64,000 nt of DNA from Panicum virgatum (taxonomy: Eukaryota > Streptophyta > Magnoliopsida > Poales > Poaceae). The stretch spans positions 16,532,250 to 16,596,249 of the forward strand of contig NC_053149.1 in assembly GCF_016808335.1 (NCBI RefSeq). Reading direction: 5' to 3'. The stretch's first letter is position 1, and the number at the start of each line of letters is the position of its first letter. The position numbers were made by a program, and so were the translations under genes. A model generated the notes under the pieces. That model saw only the letters and a program-made list of their open reading frames with translations, did not search any database and had not been told where the DNA came from. Positions 15,485-27,265 of the stretch are shown in pieces.

Positions 15485-17183
15485 CATCATTTTCACCAGA
15501 GATGTGCCCACGTTCGCTCTTACCGGCAGACCAGCAACGTTTTCTAGAAAGCCTCTTTATGTAGAGAACTGCGACTTTGACACGAGGCAACCAAGTAATC
15601 CACTGCCACTTTGATGTATTGACTATCAATATGATCGGTTACCGGAAATCAATCTACAGAAGCTGTAAATCACCTTACATTCAGATTATTCTCAGGTTAC
15701 AGCAGAAAAGGAAAATGAGAGGAGGGAAGACGACATGCCAGGGCATTATTGTTACATACACTGAACGCCAAATACAACACATGTCAGTTCCTGAAGACAC
15801 ACTACATTCATCAACTGGCTTGGCTATGCCATGGGAGAGACATCACGATGAGGCACTGGCTGCGTTGACCCGACCCACACTTAAGTAGTCAGCCACAGCA
15901 TCTTCGGGTGGACTGCTGCCTGGCTAGAAGGTCATCACTCCTAAGCTTCTTGCTGCAACCATAATCATTGAAAATGCATCAGATGACACAAGTTATGGAA
16001 TCAGATTAGCAATGAACAAACATTAGGTGATTGACAAACACTGTGACCATCAACCAAAAGTTAGTTTGTCAACATGTGGCAGTAACTACCAGAGTGAAAT
16101 AATACATCCGTAGATGTCAGAATTTAAAGCAAGCAATAAAGGAAACCCAGACAATCAACACCCATCAATGTGTGAAATGTGAGCATGTACGGACCATGCT
16201 TTTCAGTTACGCAGCTCTTGGGCCTGATGATATATTGGGAAGCCTGTGGACCAATGTTGTTGAATCTAAGACTAATGTGCATCTAGCCAGCACGTGCAAT
16301 ATGAATAATATATTGCTGCCATTAGACATTAGTGTGTGCTCCCAGTGATGGATAGTGGAAACCAATTGAGCAATATGGAGTTCAATATCTTCAGGAACAA
16401 TGATCTAATTTCCACAGGAACAACTCTGCTTGTTAAGAGTGCAGAAGGTATCTAGTCATGATACCCTTATCCTTGTATTGCTAGTTCTCAATTTCACATT
16501 GTCATTCTTTTAAGTTTAGTTTTCAATTTATCGCCTGACATGGCTAATCCATTAGGCCATTTAAGATATCATGGGAGTCAAGAACCCCTTTTTCAACAGG
16601 AGGTTCCAACTTTTAACCTTCCAGCCCTTTCGACGTAGTGGGAAACAATAAAATGTTGTCTTTTCTGAATGCAACTCCATATTCTCTAGTAGAAAAGTTG
16701 CTCGCTTAATGTGGTAATTATTCCATAAATTTAGCTTTTGTAGGATACTGGGTCTCAGAAACCGCAAATCAGAAGCCTTGACATATGGCATATTGGCATA
16801 TAGGCAATAGCTAAACTCATTCACAAAATCCTAAAGCTTTAATACAATAGGACTTTATGCTAGTCAACATGAACAAAAACCACAAACACGAATCTTGGAC
16901 AAACCAACATCTATATCCTTCATGGCATGCAAAAATTGATTTCTATATTAGTATATCCCGAACAGCTTAGTAATTATGGACATTATAAACATCCTTTCAT
17001 GTAACATAAAAATGTTTTAACCACAATCCTGAACTACATAAGTGCCCAATAAGATACAATAAAAACAAAATCTCCACAACGCTGACCTAACCAGCATGCA
17101 TTTGCACTATCTGAAAAGCAAGATGTCAGCAGTCACATGCAGCTGCTTCTGATATCAAACAATGGATAATCAATACCATCAGT
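15485..17183. other. region 3' of desulfhydrase copy 1, no gene seen
   Basis: No recognisable coding sequence. A short stretch at about 15560-15960 is less AT-rich and ends at a possible minus-strand splice acceptor (TTGCAG). It could be a distal 3' UTR exon of the gene at 19261-20679, but nothing proves this. Confidence 0.4.
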
Positions 17184-17191
17184 AATGAGAT

Positions 17192-18239
17192 CAGTGGCAG
17201 AGCTCCCCATACAGCAGGGTGGGGCAGCTGCTCCATCTACTGGCGGAGCAGAGATCACCTCACCCATGCTGTTCTTGGCGACCAGAGTGGGTGGATTCGG
17301 AGGTCAGAGCTGTGTATTTGCGTTGAGGAATCCTCGATGGTTGGAGGACGAAGGAGGAGGTTATCTTGGGCTGGTGGCCGAGTCCGACGGCCTATTTAAT
17401 TTTTGGCCCAGCGCAGGATATAGCCTGAAGGGTGCCTCTCGAAAGGCCATGCTCGTCTCTGCGCTACCGCGAGTTGAGCCCCTCCTAGGCTCCGACTGAT
17501 TGACTCGGTGAGATACGGCTGCGGCGACGCTGGGCTAGGCCTGATCCCTGATGTGGCTTGTCCACTGCCAGATGTCTACCCTGTGATTCACAATTTCATG
17601 GAGGGCAAGGTGGGAGAGCAAGTGAGCGGTGGCATAGCCGCTGCTGCTGGACGCGACTGCGGTACTGAAGTGGCCCCGATGCTATAGCAGCAGCTAGTGT
17701 CAAGGAGCAATAGCCAGTCCGTTTGGCGTCGATGTTGAGTTTCAAAGGTTAGAAAAAAAAAGGATTTCTGCACATCTATTTCATTGATTTATCTCAGAGG
17801 AAGCAGTTGAGTCAGTGGTTGCATATCTATTTTTGAAGCCATTCCCCATTCCATGCCCCTTGTTCTCTGGTTGCTGGGTTTGTCAGATGAACTTCTGAAT
17901 GCTTTTATTAGCCTCTGATTTACTGTCTGTATGGCTGCTAATTCTGTCAGCTCATTCTATTTGTTATATCGGAATGGACAGATTCCTGCAATCCTACTAT
18001 CTATCTTTGCTACCTTTTTATTCAGATACCGAGGAGCAACAGCTGATTGCTAGACTTTGCTAACTTTTTATTGAGATGTACCATGTTAAACCTTCAAATC
18101 TATCATTTGTTACTGTTTGTGCTTTTTTTTGTGCGGTTTCAATACAAAAGTTGCATGTGAATGCCGTTGGTTTTGAGTATGTGTTATGTTTATCATGTCA
18201 GTCCACCCCACCTAAAATTTTGGGCGAGCTACGCCACTG
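17192..18239. mobile_element. non-autonomous hAT element, 1,048 bp
   Basis: Ends CAGTGGCAGAGC and GCTACGCCACTG are inverted. The 8-bp flanks AATGAGAT / AATCAGAC match at six positions, consistent with an old insertion. The terminus is shared with the element at 48394-49123 (CAGTGGCGGAGCC), so they are one family. A 104-codon ORF at 17185 has no recognisable domain. Confidence 0.75.
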
Positions 18240-18247
18240 AATCAGAC

Positions 18248-19260
18248 CATTATATTGTGGTACAAGTAAGAATAGATCTAAATTTCTGGGGAAAAGATTC
18301 CCTTGTCTTAGGCAGTTTAAGCTATTGGCTATAATTTTTCACAGGCTAAAAAGATTAAAAAATGTTATTATGTTTGTGTAAACTTTGTGGTTTCTTTAAA
18401 CACTAACTGTTGGACAAAAATTAGAGAGATACTGCAAATATTTTGATTTTCAAGTTTATAATGAGGGAACTAAATGGGAAGGCAGACAACTCAAACGTAC
18501 TCAGCATGGCAGCACACCATCATAATAATGAGACAATTTGTCTGCAACTCTTTGGTACATTTTTACTTATTAGAAGACTACTGTATCACAAAAGTAGGCT
18601 AGGACTTCAAGCATGCATATAATCATTTTCTACTAGTGTTTTCACATAGATAACATTTCAGAGTTCATTGGCAGATATACTGAGTCCTGATGGATGCCGC
18701 AAGCATGCACAAGGCAAATTTCATGTAAGATGTAAAAGAAAAAGGATGAAAACTTTGCAAGGATCTGAAGTCAGATTTCGAATTACGTAGGTACGGAATA
18801 TCCTCAATATAAACTTGTGCAAGGTAACAGCTTGAAAACAGACTGCATATAAAGGGGATAGGTCCCATTTTTGGTTGCTACAGATGTGTTGACATGGCTA
18901 GTTGGCTACATCCATTTTCATTTTTGGGGTATGGTCAAAACAGATTCAAATGTTGGTACCTACTGTTCATGTAATTTACTTCATAATCAATTTCCAGCAT
19001 GCATTCTTTGTTTAATGTTTCACAAAACAAAATATGCACCAGTAACTATGCGCTAATCATCAACACTAGCTCTATTGAGTTTTCCAATCTCAAAACAGTA
19101 CTGACATGCATAATATGTTTCTAAAAACATGCATCTCAAGGACTGAATCCACTGTGTTGCTAGTTCTAACCAATAGTATATTAATAAGGGCAATCATTTA
19201 TGATGGAAGCCAAGGCAACCAACAAAGAAAATTCAGTAATTAAGCATGCAGTCATTTCAG
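18248..19260. other. 3' flank of desulfhydrase copy 1
   Basis: AT-rich. The first few hundred bases next to 19260 are presumably the 3' UTR. No other feature seen. Confidence 0.4.
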
Positions 19261-20679
19261 CTAAGAGAGTACCTTCTCTGAAGGCCGCAACTTGCAGCTG
19301 GTGAACCCCTCAGAAACAAGTTTATTGATAGCATCTCTTAGTCTCTCGTAGTCCTCCCTGACATTGTAAACCTGGTGTGAGATCCTCACATACCCTGTCA
19401 CTGGATCACCACTCTTGTCCTTTGCCATCTCTTGCCCTTCCACCCTTCTTGAATTATAGTATATTGGCACCTCCACCTGGAAATCCTTCCTCAACATAGT
19501 CCTCACTCTCATTGCATCATCATCACTCTCAACGGCAAGGCAACCTGGCAGCCCCACCATAACCATGCTCCCACACAATTCTGGTGGCGAGCCAAGAAAT
19601 GTCCCCCACGCCTCAGCAAGCATCCTACCCATCTCAATCACTTTCTCGTGGTTCCGACTTCGTATCCCCTCAATCCCTCCCTCAAATCGATTTACAAAAT
19701 CGATAGCTTCAGACACAACAAGCTGGGCACTGTAATCCCGTGTCCCAATCCATCCACTCTCCATAGGCAGCCCATTCCCATACTCATGCGAGACAACAGG
19801 GTGGTGGAGCTGGGAGGCTATTGGATCATCCTTGCGGGTGTGCAGAAAGGCAACGGCAGGGGGGCAGAAGAACCATTTATGAAGGTTGCTTGTGTAGAAA
19901 TCGGCCCCAATGTCACGCACGTCCACAGGGACCTGGCCTATAGAGTGCGCGGCGTCAACGAACACCTTGTCGACGCCCTCTTCTCGGCAGATAGCAACAA
20001 GCTCCTTCACCGGGATGATTACACTGGGCATGGAGGTAATGTGGTCGATGACCGCGAGGCGGACCCTCCGCCCCCCTTCCTTGGCGACGGCGAGCGCGGC
20101 CCGAAACTCGGCAATAATCGCGTCGGCGGACGCGACGGGGAACGGCAGGGGCACCTCGACGACGGTGGCCCCCGCGCGCGCGACGTAGGCGTGGATGGAC
20201 TTCTTGACGGCGCCGTAGGCGTAGTGGAGCATGAGGACGGCGTCCCCGCGGGCGAAGTGCCCCTCGGCGAAGCTCCAGGCGGCGTGCTGCAGGATGATGG
20301 CGGCGGCGGTGGTGGCGTTGTCGACGAGGGAGACCTCGGAGACGTCGCCGGCGCCGACGAGGCCGGCGACGGCGGCGCGCGAGCGGAGCAGCCCCTGCTG
20401 GAGGCCGTGGAAGTAGAAGGCGTCGGGCTGCGCGAGGAAGAGGCCCTGCCAGCGGGCCTGCGCGGCGAGGACCGAGGCCGGGCAGCAGCCAAAACTGCCG
20501 TTGTTGACGCGCGCGACGGCGGCATCGTGGTGCGCGAACTCGGCGCGGATCTCGGCCGCCGAGATCACCGCCCGGGGGCGCTTCGCCGGGGACGGGCCGT
20601 GGCCGTTGTCGTGGTCGCGGACGTGGCCGTTCGCCGCCGGGGGCGTAGCCGCGTCGTCCGGGGGCGGGTCCGACGCCAT
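19261..20679 (-). CDS. LCD: L-cysteine desulfhydrase-like PLP enzyme (class V aminotransferase fold), copy 1
   Basis: Predicted to break L-cysteine into pyruvate, ammonia and hydrogen sulfide. Single exon, 472 residues from the Met at 20679. The open frame extends 47 codons upstream to 20820, but that part looks like 5' UTR, and MASDPPPDDAA is the plausible start. It shows the family's N-terminal block (AEIRAEFAHHDAAVARVNNG), a PLP-fold core (VDNATTAAA, VIDHITSMPS, KVFVDAAHSIGQ) and the PLP lysine in SNLHKWFFCP (K268). The C-terminal YVRISHQVYNVREDYERLRD block is intact and it ends KVLS. The paralogue at 41618-43006 is about as long, intronless and oriented away from it, so the two genes diverge across a 21-kb transposon-filled spacer. 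Assignment to desulfhydrase rather than another class V enzyme rests on similarity to the plant LCD family as I recall it. Confidence 0.9.
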   Translation of the reverse strand: MASDPPPDDAATPPAANGHVRDHDNGHGPSPAKRPRAVISAAEIRAEFAHHDAAVARVNNGSFGCCPASVLAAQARWQGLFLAQPDAFYFHGLQQGLLRSRAAVAGLVGAGDVSEVSLVDNATTAAAIILQHAAWSFAEGHFARGDAVLMLHYAYGAVKKSIHAYVARAGATVVEVPLPFPVASADAIIAEFRAALAVAKEGGRRVRLAVIDHITSMPSVIIPVKELVAICREEGVDKVFVDAAHSIGQVPVDVRDIGADFYTSNLHKWFFCPPAVAFLHTRKDDPIASQLHHPVVSHEYGNGLPMESGWIGTRDYSAQLVVSEAIDFVNRFEGGIEGIRSRNHEKVIEMGRMLAEAWGTFLGSPPELCGSMVMVGLPGCLAVESDDDAMRVRTMLRKDFQVEVPIYYNSRRVEGQEMAKDKSGDPVTGYVRISHQVYNVREDYERLRDAINKLVSEGFTSCKLRPSEKVLS

Positions 20680-22089
20680 CGCCGCCGCGCTAGGGTTGGT
20701 TGGCCCGGATGGGGAAGAGAGAGGGAGAATCGGGAGTGATAGGAGAGAGAGATTGTGCGTGGCAGTGGTGTTGTGGGTTGGTTGGGGTCGCGCGCTAGAC
20801 TGCTCGAGCGCGGGCTGCAACGGGCCATACGCGGGCCGGCCGGCGGGCTTTGTATGTCGTCAGCGGCTTTCGGCTATGTGGGCCCCACGGCCCAAGGATA
20901 GCCGATGGCCGAACGGTCGGAAGGCCGAGGAACACGGATCCGGATTCAATCACTGTGTAACTTGCGCTAAAAGACAAAAAAATAAGCACCATCTAACCGC
21001 TGATCACACGATGGACGGCTTAAAAAAAAAGCACCATCTAACCGTTGATCACACGAGGAACACCAAGGGGTCGCCGCCGGTTCGTCGCTCGACGACGGTA
21101 GACTCGAGCCAGGCTCCTTGACCAGCCAGGCCGCCAGTACTATTCTTTTAGGTAAACTCCCTCAGCAAATATTTCAATTTCCCTAAAAAAAGCAAATATT
21201 TCAATTGCTCCTCTTATAGCCATAAAAATTTTCAGATTATCCTCGGTGCCGCAAGAGTTCGAACTTTTGCCCTATGTGTCATTTCCGTTCATAAGTGTTA
21301 AAGAGGTGTTAAGTAGCAACGGAAAAGATCAAGCTACCCCCCCTCCTCTCCCTTCCATGTGGGGCCCAAATGTCTGGTTCTCCTTCAACCTTTAGGCGCA
21401 CGGGAGAGCTTGCCGTCGCCGCTCGTATCCACCGACAAGCAAGTCCCTCCGGCCATCCTATACGCTACACATCTCTTCGTCACCATCCCAGCAAGCTTTG
21501 TTAATCGCCGTCGCCCTCCTCGCGTCCACCACCGTTGCGGAGCCAAGCCCACAGTGAGCCCTGCCTCCCGAAACTCCTCCGTCACGATGAACCCCTCAAA
21601 TCAACTATTAGGAGCTCCTTAATGCATGTGATACCGTTTTCCGATTGTTTGCATTGTCGTTCTGGTCGAAACGCGGCTACCCTAGCTGGCCGCTGTTCGC
21701 CATGGCCACCGCGCTATGCCCATCCTAATAGGGGTGGAGTCAGGCCTGTTTGTCGCACTTAGCTGACAACAATGATTTTTTAGAAATCAATGACAAATCA
21801 CTCTTACGCCATGTTCATCAAGTGAGGTGACAACGGTTTCCAATGAAACTGACATCGGTGACTCCATGAGCTGGCTCCGCCCCTACAGCCTAGCCCTAGA
21901 TAGCGTGCGCATAGCCGAAAAGGAGTCCCTAGGTCCGGTGAAGTGTTTAGGCTTGATGTGTGCCACTAGTTCCCCGCCGTCTAGCCCGACCGGCGAGCTC
22001 CTCCTTGGCGCCGCTGCCTGTGCAGCCGCGAGTCCTCCCCCAAGCCCCAATCTGAGCAGCGAGTTAGGGGAATTGATGTGCGGGATTGT
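20680..22089. promoter_or_regulatory. upstream region of desulfhydrase copy 1
   Basis: Holds the putative 5' UTR (20680 to about 20820) and promoter. A short near-repeat containing GCACCATCTAACCG recurs at about 20987 and 21030. The ORFs here on either strand are GC-rich and without domains. Confidence 0.4.
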
Positions 22090-22319
22090 CACAGGGTTTA
22101 ACTTTTCGGTGGAATTTCGCCGAAATTCCGGTTTTTTTTCCGTTCCCGCTAGTTACCGGGAAAAGAAATTTCGGTATTTTTCGGTATATTTCGTTTTTAA
22201 AATTCAAATTCAACAAATTTCATCCGAAATTCACCGAAATTTACCGAAATTTCGGAACGAAATTTCGTTTCCGCTAAACACCGGGATTTCATCGGAAAAC
22301 GAAATGGTTACGAGCTGTG
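22090..22319. mobile_element. small palindromic transposon-like repeat
   Basis: Begins CACAGGGTTTAACTTTTC and ends with an imperfect inverse running to GAGCTGTG. The interior is packed with CGAAATTTCGG-type motifs on both strands. It resembles hAT-derived small repeats, but no target duplication is visible. Confidence 0.45.
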
Positions 22320-22676
22320 GGCTTGGCTCCAGCCGCTTACGTGGATGGGTGCGGCCGTGGGCCCCGCTGCCCCCTGACGAGCGGACGGGCAAAAATGGTA
22401 GTTGAAGACGTCTCAAATCGCGCACGCCAGCGAAATGTTCCGGTGGAGGTAGCCGTTGTTTTTGCGGCACAGAGGCTGCTCGTCATCATCCGTCTCGGGT
22501 ATAGATGGATGGTAGAGTTTGATAAATTTTATCAAACCGAGATGGCAAATTTAAGCACGAAACATACACAGAGTGCCGGTATATATAGCTACTCCAACGG
22601 CGGTATTATACTATTATAATATTTGGCAGTATCAGAAGTCATGCACTAAAATTTATATCTAAAGTTTAGTCCATTA

Positions 22677-23044
22677 GAGCAACTCCAACAGATTGATTTT
22701 TTTCTTTCTCATTTCCACTTTTTAGCCATAAAGGAGATTTAAGGGAAAAAATTTAGCTCCAACAAATTGATTTTCCCTTTTCCCATTTCCCCTATATTTC
22801 CCTCTCATCTCCCCTTTTTAAAGGGGAATTCCACTTTCTCCTTTTCCTTCTCCCTTTCTATTCATTCTTTCCTAGCCACAAGATCAACATGCATGAGAAG
22901 ATCTTGGCCAGTCATGAATTAAAGGGAAAAAAGAAAAATCAATCTGCTGGAGCACATCTCCTCAATAAACTAAAATTGTGATGAGAGATTCCCCTATAAG
23001 ATGAGAAAGGGGGAAAGGAGAAAATCAAACTGTTGAAGTTGCTC
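22677..23044. mobile_element. Tourist-like MITE, 368 bp
   Basis: Ends GAGCAACTCCAACAG and, inverted, GAGCAACTTCAACAG. It has a 3-bp target duplication TTA (22674-22676, 23045-23047), standard for PIF/Harbinger. Related left termini occur at 23246 and at the right window edge (63960). Confidence 0.87.
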
Positions 23045-23245
23045 TTAGATAATCCAAATAGATGGACTAAAGTTTAGTTTCACTTTGACCAAACTACCTC
23101 TCACTGTGAGCATATAGGCACAATGACAGTATAATCCACAGGTAAAAATAGCATTTCTATATTTCTACATATGTCCTACCTAAATTTTAATCTATGGATC
23201 CAAATAGACACGATTTAGTCCTAGGTGATCCAAATAAAGTCTTTA

Positions 23246-24519
23246 GAGCAACTCCAACAGCCTAACTAAATTTATTTAGTTAGGTAAAAAATAAAAATAA
23301 AAAACAAACTCTATCCAACGAACTCTCCATCTGGCTTGTTAGTTGTTAAGCTATCCGGCTGGCCTCCCGCTACCGCTAGCCTCTACCGCTAGCCTTTTTT
23401 TTCCGAGCAAATCCGCTCGCCATCTGCAAGTCTGCAACCTCCTACGCGTGCTCCTGCCAATGTTTTAAATAGCGGGCTAAGCCTCTTAGCTGTTGGTCTC
23501 TGGAAAAGCTAAGAGCAGCTATAGCCGCAGCTAAGCCATTTAGTGGAACTGTAAAAAAAATGCAATGCCTTATCACATGACATAACAATTGAATCACTGA
23601 TTCACCGGTCAACACCAAAACACATTAACATGTCATCAACTCATCAGTCATCAGTTTATCACCTAATCATCATAAGAGTACATCACAACTTCATAAGAGC
23701 AATACACTACAAGATAACAGATCATAAGACCACCACCGACAACAACACAGTTCACAGGAATATAGCTACTAAAAGCAGGCCCATTTAGCGGATATAGCCG
23801 GCTAATTGCGGCTATTAGCCCTTAGGCTAACAATGTCGCTAAAAGTGTGATCTCCTAGCGGCAACGCTTCTCAGCAACTATATCCAGCTATAGCTTAAGT
23901 TATAGCCAGCTATTTAAATCATTGGCTCCTGCCCTCCTGCTCGCTCGGCCATGCCACACCGTGCGGAGGTGGAAGAGGACGTCGTCGAGCCGTGCCGGGT
24001 TGCAGTCGCAAAGATCTCCTCCAGCGTGTGTTCCCGACCTCGATGGCGATGGAGCGCACAACATCAAGGTTGTCGGGGGAGGAGGCAGTTGGGGATGTAC
24101 TTGGGCCAACACCATGGCTATACTGCAATCCCCAGACAAGGCGGGCTAGCGCACGGAGGCGGCGAGCGCTGGAGCTCACCCGGATGGCAGCGGCGGTGGC
24201 CATGGGCGTAGTGGGGGTTGGTGTGGGAGGATGTGCTGCTCGGCGACAGCGCCCCTTGGTAACGGCGGCGCTGGAGGCTGCGGCGGGAGGTATGGTTGCT
24301 ACTGCTGATGGGGAGCAGGCAGAGAAGGGGAGTGGATAATGTTGTGGGGTCCATATGTCAGTGAGTTGGAGATAGGAGAGGAGAGAGGAGAGTTGGATAT
24401 GAAGGGTGAGATTTGACTTGTCTGCTAGAGTGTAACCAAAATAAAGAGAAAATCTTAGCTAAATGGATTGCTAAATAGAAATATAAGGAGTGAGATTTGA
24501 CTAAATTCTTGGAGAAGCT
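23246..24519. mobile_element. older PIF/Harbinger-like element interrupted by a hAT insertion
   Basis: Left terminus GAGCAACTCCAACAGCCTAA matches the neighbouring MITE family. A weak inverted match lies near 24495-24519. Between them is GC-rich DNA (23940-24340) that could be captured genic sequence, with ORFs up to 115 codons but no recognised domain. The right boundary is uncertain. Confidence 0.4.
23458..23924. mobile_element. hAT-type MITE, 467 bp
   Basis: Terminal repeats CAATGTTTTAAATAGC / GCTATTTAAATCATTG (15 of 16 paired) and an exact 8-bp duplication GCTCCTGC (23450-23457, 23925-23932). It sits inside older element-like DNA. Confidence 0.87.
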
Positions 24520-24621
24520 TTTATTCTAGACACCCGAAGTAAATGATTGGTGTTTGTTTGGGACTCATTCCGTCGTTCTCAGAGGTAAAATTTGATTGCG
24601 ATGACGACCCCAAAGTCTGTT

Positions 24622-24808
24622 GGCAGTGGTGGATCGAGCAACTGCTCGAATTTTTATATGCTGGAGCAATTGAAAATATTTGGCTAAGAGTATGCCATGG
24701 TTGTGTTTGGCATGGCAGTGGTGGATCGAGCAACTGCTCGAATTTTTATATGCTGGAGCAATTGAAAATATATGGCTTAGAGTATGCCATGGTTGTGTTT
24801 GGCATGGC
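24622..24808. repeat. 92-bp tandem duplication
   Basis: Two nearly identical 92-bp units, starting at 24622 and 24714, both open GGCAGTGGTGGATCGAGCAA. A few substitutions separate them, so the event is recent. Confidence 0.85.
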
Positions 24809-24860
24809 TAGGCAGCAAAACTAACTACCGGCTTTGAGAGCCACATAATTGATTGAACGG

Positions 24861-25870
24861 GCTTGCTAGCGTCCGGACGTTCGATGGAAACTTTCCCATC
24901 GAACGCTCCATCGGTCCAACGCAACATCGAATAATAACATTCGCAACGTAGAAGAAAAACGTCTGCAACATAGAAAATCATCATTTGCAACATCAAAAAA
25001 AATATTAAAAAATTGTTAACCATCCATTGATAATGGGAAAAAAACCCGCTGCAACATCTGTTTCATGTTGCATGAGACATTTAAATCTCTCATTGAAGGC
25101 GCAACATCCAGATCAAACACTTGCAACATCCAGATAAACACTTGCAACATCCAGATAAAACACTTGCAACAAAATGCAACAATGCAATGTCTAGATCTGC
25201 TTTTGCAACATCCACTTGAAATACATGCAACATTTCAAAATCTTTACTGAAACATCATAAGATACCTATTGCAATATGACCACCTGGTGCTCACCACAGC
25301 CCTAGGTCATCTTCAACCTCCAGAAGTTGCCCCGCCATGGCCGCTGCTCGGAGCTCCTCCAGCGGCCGACGCGGCTTACCCCTAGCGCGGGACAGTGACC
25401 AGGGCGGGGGGGGGGGGGGCGGGGGGGGGGGGGGGGGGGGGAGGGGAGTGGGAGGTGCCGGGGAGCGGCGGCCCAGGCCCCCACCGCGTGTGCCCCACCC
25501 AGCAGCCGCCCGGAGCTGTCCCCATGACTGGAGTTCACCGACGCTGCCGGGGAGCTCTCCATTATCCCGGAGCTCACAGCTACCCACGGGGGGTTCACCG
25601 CCGTCCACATGCGTCGCCGGCCGTGCTGGGCTCGCCGCCGCCCGTGCGGGCTCGTTGCCGGCCATGTGTTCCGCCGGCCCTCGGAGTTCCTATGGCCGCC
25701 GGCAGGAGCTCGTCGTTGGTCTTGTGCGCCGCGACCTTCATGCGCCGCTCGCTACCGGCCTGGTCGAGAAGCATGGAGGGGGATGGAATGAGGAAGGTGA
25801 GTCTGGAATGTTGAATGGAACGGTGAGGGAGGCGTCCGATCGATTGGACGCTCGATCCCTAGCATTCCCG
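24861..25870. mobile_element. MULE-like non-autonomous element with GCAACATCC repeats
   Basis: Flanked by 12-bp direct repeats TTGATTGAACGG / TTGATTGAATGG (24849-24860, 25871-25882), close to the 9-12 bp range seen for Mutator-like elements. The ends share TGCTAG plus inverted CGTCCGG / CCGATCGATTGG type motifs. A GCAACATCCAGAT-type motif recurs several times at about 25103-25170. A long, slightly interrupted G run lies at about 25405-25442. The GC-rich right half (25330-25790) may be captured genic DNA; its ORFs show no domain. Confidence 0.5.
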
Positions 25871-25990
25871 TTGATTGAATGGTTAATGTAGATGGATTAC
25901 AGTACCTACCAAGTACCAATTTGTCAAACAACATTAGCGTTGGTTGGGTGTATGTTAACGGACGTATTTATTTTTATTTATCGCAACTAA

Positions 25991-26179
25991 GGCCAATCTC
26001 AGTGGGAGTGTTATAAGAGTGTCATGGATATTAAATTTGCTAACATGTACCTATAGTATGAGGAGAGAGGAGTATCATGAAATATGAGAGGAGTGTCATC
26101 ACCATGACACTCCACTGGCACAGTTCTCAAGTTTCCAATTTTGGTAACTGTGTCTATGACACTCCCACTGAGACTGGCC
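25991..26179. mobile_element. Tourist-like MITE, 189 bp
   Basis: Ends GGCCAATCTCAGTGGGAGTG and the inverse CACTCCCACTGAGACTGGCC, with an exact TAA target duplication (25988-25990, 26180-26182). Confidence 0.9.
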
Positions 26180-26182
26180 TAA

Positions 26183-26842
26183 GGGCACCCACAGTAGTTA
26201 AAGTAAGCTGTTCTCTGTAAGGCTCATGTATCACTGCCATTTCATAGGTCAATTTTAGTAGGAAGTGTTATCGCGCAGCTATCAACACTATCAAGTTAGC
26301 ATGGCCCTCGAATGAAACCATCACTCTCAATGCATAGTTTCATAGACAGATTATAAGATTAGATTCTGTAATGATGATGTGGTCAAATGTGCTTGAACTA
26401 TGTAACCATTTGTAAAACAAACTATTTGGATATGGTTCATTTAATTTAAATATTTGTATGATATTAAAATAAAGTCGTATACATAAAAATAATTACATTA
26501 TATATTTGAAACTCATCCCTCACGGCATTGAAGTTTGCTCGTCCATTTCTATACCGAAAAAGTATAGATGGTCTGTCCTTCCTCACTCAAGATGATGATC
26601 TGTCCTTGTATTAGATTTCCAGGTGCGCGTGGTGTAGGAGCCGCGAGGAAAATATCGTGCTAAAATGAGCTTTTCTTTGAAAAAAAATCCTGCCGAAAGA
26701 AAGTCCATTGTGGCGTTGACCAAACAGATGTGAGCACTTGCAAGTTCAACTACAAGTGCCTCTCTAGTTAAGTGGCCTCTCTAGTTGGTTCTTTAAATTT
26801 CCATAATAATCAATCCTGGGGTAATGTGGGTCAATCAGACCC
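26183..26842. other. intergenic, no gene seen
   Basis: AT-rich DNA with no supported feature. Confidence 0.45.
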
Positions 26843-27265
26843 ATGTTTTCTTGCCCACCAATATTCTACTACAATTTTTTTTTACATGATTCATCTTTGG
26901 GAGAGCATCAACAAGCCTTGTTCTACAAGGATGAGTTCTCAGATCCTAATCGATGGGTAGGTTTGGGGATTTTTGTTTGTTTTGCAGGTTTTCAACCCTC
27001 AAATTCTATATACACTTGTGCTAGGAGGAGAGTAAATTCAGTCCTCATGGCTGAATTGACAGCTTTGGTCTTGGCGGCAAAAGTCGCTGAAACCCTCGAG
27101 TTAAGAAATGCTATATTCTATACTGATTGCAGGGATCTTGTTCTACAGCTTCAAAAGGGAGAAGCTCAAGCTTTTGGGAGTCTAAAGCCATTGATCTCTC
27201 AATTCTTGTGCCTCCAAGATAGATGTGTTTTTAAGATGGGGAAAATTAATAGACAGTACATTTAG
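26843..27265 (+). pseudogene. 3' fragment of a LINE-type polyprotein (RNase H-like domain)
   Basis: A 140-codon frame contains the plant non-LTR RNase H-like pattern: a GLGIF strand, then AELTALVLAAKVAETLELRN and FYTDCRDLVLQLQ, spaced as in the RVT_3 family. It lacks the reverse transcriptase upstream and stops after about 90 residues of the domain, so it is a truncated dead copy. The AT-rich stretch to about 27390 is probably its remnant. Confidence 0.65.

Noticed and set aside
19648..20739. 363-codon plus-strand ORF opposite desulfhydrase copy 1
   Set aside because: Antisense shadow; the minus-strand frame carries all the PLP-enzyme motifs. The same applies to 41600-42862 opposite copy 2.
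25065..25250. CRISPR-like array from repeated GCAACATCCAG units
   Set aside because: Units are short, unevenly spaced and diverged, in a plant transposon; no CRISPR features.
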